A stretch of 64,000 bases of DNA from Atherinomorus stipes (taxonomy: Eukaryota > Chordata > Actinopteri > Atheriniformes > Atherinidae), in NCBI GenBank assembly GCA_023101725.1, contig JALJCO010003102.1, positions 62,001-126,000 on the forward strand, written 5' to 3'. Within the stretch, counting starts at the first letter, position 1. Each line of letters begins with the position of its first letter. The notes beneath the pieces are model-generated. The model was not told the origin of the DNA. It ran no database searches and worked only from the letters and a program-made list of their open reading frames with translations. The position numbers and the translations under genes are program-made. Positions 61,915-64,000 of this stretch are shown one piece after another.

Positions 61915-62441
61915 AGGTAGAGTTTGGAGTTTCCCCCTAAAAATAAACGTTGACTTGTGCAAGTGAAATCCTTTTCAATCTGCGCCTTTGGGCCTCCTTT
62001 TTCGTGCAGTGGTAAGTTTGTTTGCAATTCTCTCTCCCCCTGTCTGTAATTTGTCTTTTCCCTTTGTTTTGGTGTGTTTGGGACGTTTCTGGGTGGAGAT
62101 TTCTGTATATATCACTAGCCAATGACAGAGCTCAGGGCATGACGCTGTGTGGGAATAAGCTCATGATTGGAGAAAATGCCAGTCACTCAAACTATCAAAG
62201 AAAAAGAGGAAAAATGGCAGATGCAGCGAAGAAAAGGAAGTACTCCGTGGTGAAAAGAGATTTAGATAGTACAGGTTGGGTTGATATTGGTCTGGCTTTC
62301 ACCCGCTTCCGAGCTTTGAAGGAGAGGCTTGAAACTGAGTAGGCTGAAGAGCGAGGTGGCCATCAGCCCGAGGGGAGGGCTTGAATAGTTTGAATAGTGT
62401 TTACAAATAGAAATGGTGGGGGAACTCCAGGCTCTACCTTT
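61915..62441. repeat. TTAA-type element (copy 2 of the 33654 family)
   Basis: Left TTAA at 61911-61914, right one decayed to TTCA. Ends AGGTAGAGTTTGGAGTTTCC and GGAACTCCAGGCTCTACCT are an inverted pair. An internal open stretch (62214-62342) starts MADAAKKRKYSVVKRD and ends in a GLAFTRFRALKERLETE-like segment, a coding-like piece in the element (possibly transposase-derived); I cannot name the source gene. Confidence 0.7.
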
Positions 62442-64000
62442 CAGAACAAAAATGATTATTTAACCCATTTTCAGGCAGATTACAATTATTGTGTTTCCTT
62501 TTCTTCTAATTATTGGACAACACTCAGTCAAGTAATTTATAAAAATTGCAAAAAACCCAATTTAAAATCAATATTTGTCTGATTTTACAGCCTAAGAAAA
62601 ATTACAATATTATTATAAGTGTCCTGAGGACACAACATTGAAGTTCTTGCTTTTTACATCACCACTATTGCCAATACTGGGAGACTGGGACACATATCAA
62701 AAAAAGCTTTTTAAACTTCTAGATTAAGTGGAAATGCTGTTACCGTATCAATTCCTCCCTTAGTTTCTTGTTAATAGAACAACTATAATGCAGTTTAAAT
62801 GCCTTGCTGGTATAAAACGAGGATTATCATCCACATCTTCTTCCGTTCTCTTGTGGGATTTACACCTCTCATGAATTATAGATCTAACTAATTGCTTCAT
62901 TTATTTCTTTTGTGCCTCAATAATCTATCATGTTTCTTTCTGATCATTATCATTGTAATAGGTATGTTTTTTTTTTTCCAAGGCTCTATGAAATTTCCCT
63001 GAACAATTAAGCTCCATGAGAATTGATAATCTTATTAGAAAAAGCCTGTTTCTGCAGCGCCTCATGTAACTTGTAGCAAAAGATATGGTGATTCAAAGAA
63101 CCAAGTAAAATCAAAATATTTAAATAAAGATCTGGTTTTAGGTTATGAATAGCCAGTTATTCCTGTGGGGTATTTAGCCATAATTTCATACTGTATATTT
63201 TTAAAAGATAGGAGAGAAAAAAAAAGCTCCCATTCTCATTAGTGCTTGATAGACTCTGCCAGCTTTAGGGAACAACATCATGAAGTGTAAATAATCAGTA
63301 TTGCTCTCAGGTGGCCATGCTGATGCCATAATTCCCCGTTTGTGAGCTTTGGTGAAGGTCACCAGGGAGCTGTCAAAATGCCCACGTTCCCATGAATGTG
63401 CAAACCACAGCTCGCAGGAATTAAAGTGGCTATCTAAATTAAGCCAACCTGGATCATTAATTTTCATTTTTGTTCACAGTCAGCTTTTATTTATCATTGG
63501 CCTATACAATTTAGAGCTTGTGGGAATGGACCACGTTTTCATAAGGCAGGGAGGACATAACTCTGACTCAGAATAGCAACGTTGTTAGTCTTTTAAATTC
63601 ACTCTGACAACTTAAACAGCGTTTGTGGATGACATCATCTTCCACCACTGAGACTAACCAGAAACAAGCAGAGATAATGACTGAAATTACATTATTCCGC
63701 AAAACGGTACAATACTTGACGGACCGATTGTGTGTAACGAACATTTAATTTGACGTGAGTGCAGTGGATCTTGTACTGATGTTTATCATATTTGTGCTTT
63801 GATGTTGCATATCACTGTCTCTGACTCACTAAAAAAGGGTTTTTTGGCATTGTTAGGAAGTAGAGCGCTCACAAACAGCTGCAGCCAGAGTCTACTGGTT
63901 TACTGCAGCTTTTTGATCAAGGCTACAATGGGCACCATTTTACATATAAATAGAAGATATCAGACTGCATCGCAGAGGGAGAGTATGTCAGAGGGGGACC

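Larger units (their letters stand above)
45307..64000 (+). other. nrxn1: nrxn1 intron downstream of SS1 (runs off the window)
   Basis: I did not find the expected next constitutive exon (KEEY.ATFKGSEYFCYDL start of LNS2) by eye, so the intron probably continues to beyond 64000. It holds two candidate microexons, several MITEs, microsatellites and long unique AT-rich stretches (45800-47700, 47840-50800, 51540-54550, 55390-57700, 58300-60520, 62442-64000) in which I recognise no gene. Confidence 0.7.

Noticed and set aside
45307..64000. Search for the next constitutive neurexin exon (start of LNS2)
   Set aside because: No stretch encoding the ATFKGSEYFCYDL-type motif was found by eye, so I do not place it in the window.

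Overview
This is vertebrate, almost certainly teleost fish, DNA. It is A+T-rich with one gene spread over large introns, and it is littered with fish-type repeats: Tc1/mariner fossils, hAT-like MITEs, a truncated L2-like LINE and several families of TTAA-bounded MITEs. There is no sign of prokaryotic organisation: no operons, ribosome binding sites or dense long ORFs.

The only protein-coding gene I can support is the 5' part of a plus-strand alpha-neurexin, best matched to neurexin-1 (nrxn1; fish a or b paralogue not resolved). Layout: (1) 1-19000, upstream sequence made of unique AT-rich DNA and repeats. (2) About 19000-19339, a CpG-richer putative promoter and noncoding first exon ending at a CAG|GTAATT donor. 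(3) 19340-20850, a short intron. (4) 20851-22196, an exon with a 634-nt 5' UTR holding at least two uORFs, then the start codon, signal peptide, LNS1 domain and first EGF-like domain. It ends in phase 1 at a GTAAGA donor. (5) A 19.6-kb intron. (6) The alternative-splice-site-1 (SS1) cassette of three phase 1-1 exons of 18, 30 and 12 nt at 41847, 44548 and 45295, encoding the (E)EDNYNE-GLAHLMMGDQ-GKSK-G insert typical of neurexin-1. (7) Another intron running off the window's right edge. I did not find the next constitutive exon (start of LNS2).

The most interesting points lie around SS1. Two further phase-1/phase-1 exon candidates (48 nt at 45743 and 21 nt at 47759) could extend the SS1 insert. 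A YAG|GTAAGT recursive-splice-like site sits at 46112, and the 12-nt microexon itself starts with a donor-like GTAAAA. If real, they would mean a more elaborate SS1 region than the one I know from mammals.

The second theme is mobile DNA. At least seven different MITE-like elements are bounded by TTAA on both sides (piggyBac-like target preference). Two of them abut and share one TTAA, and another sits inside an older hAT MITE. A second nest is a hAT MITE within a hAT MITE, with 8-bp target duplications. I found no RNA genes, CRISPR arrays or second protein-coding gene. Statements about unique intervals mean only that I saw nothing recognisable by eye; conserved noncoding elements cannot be judged without alignments.
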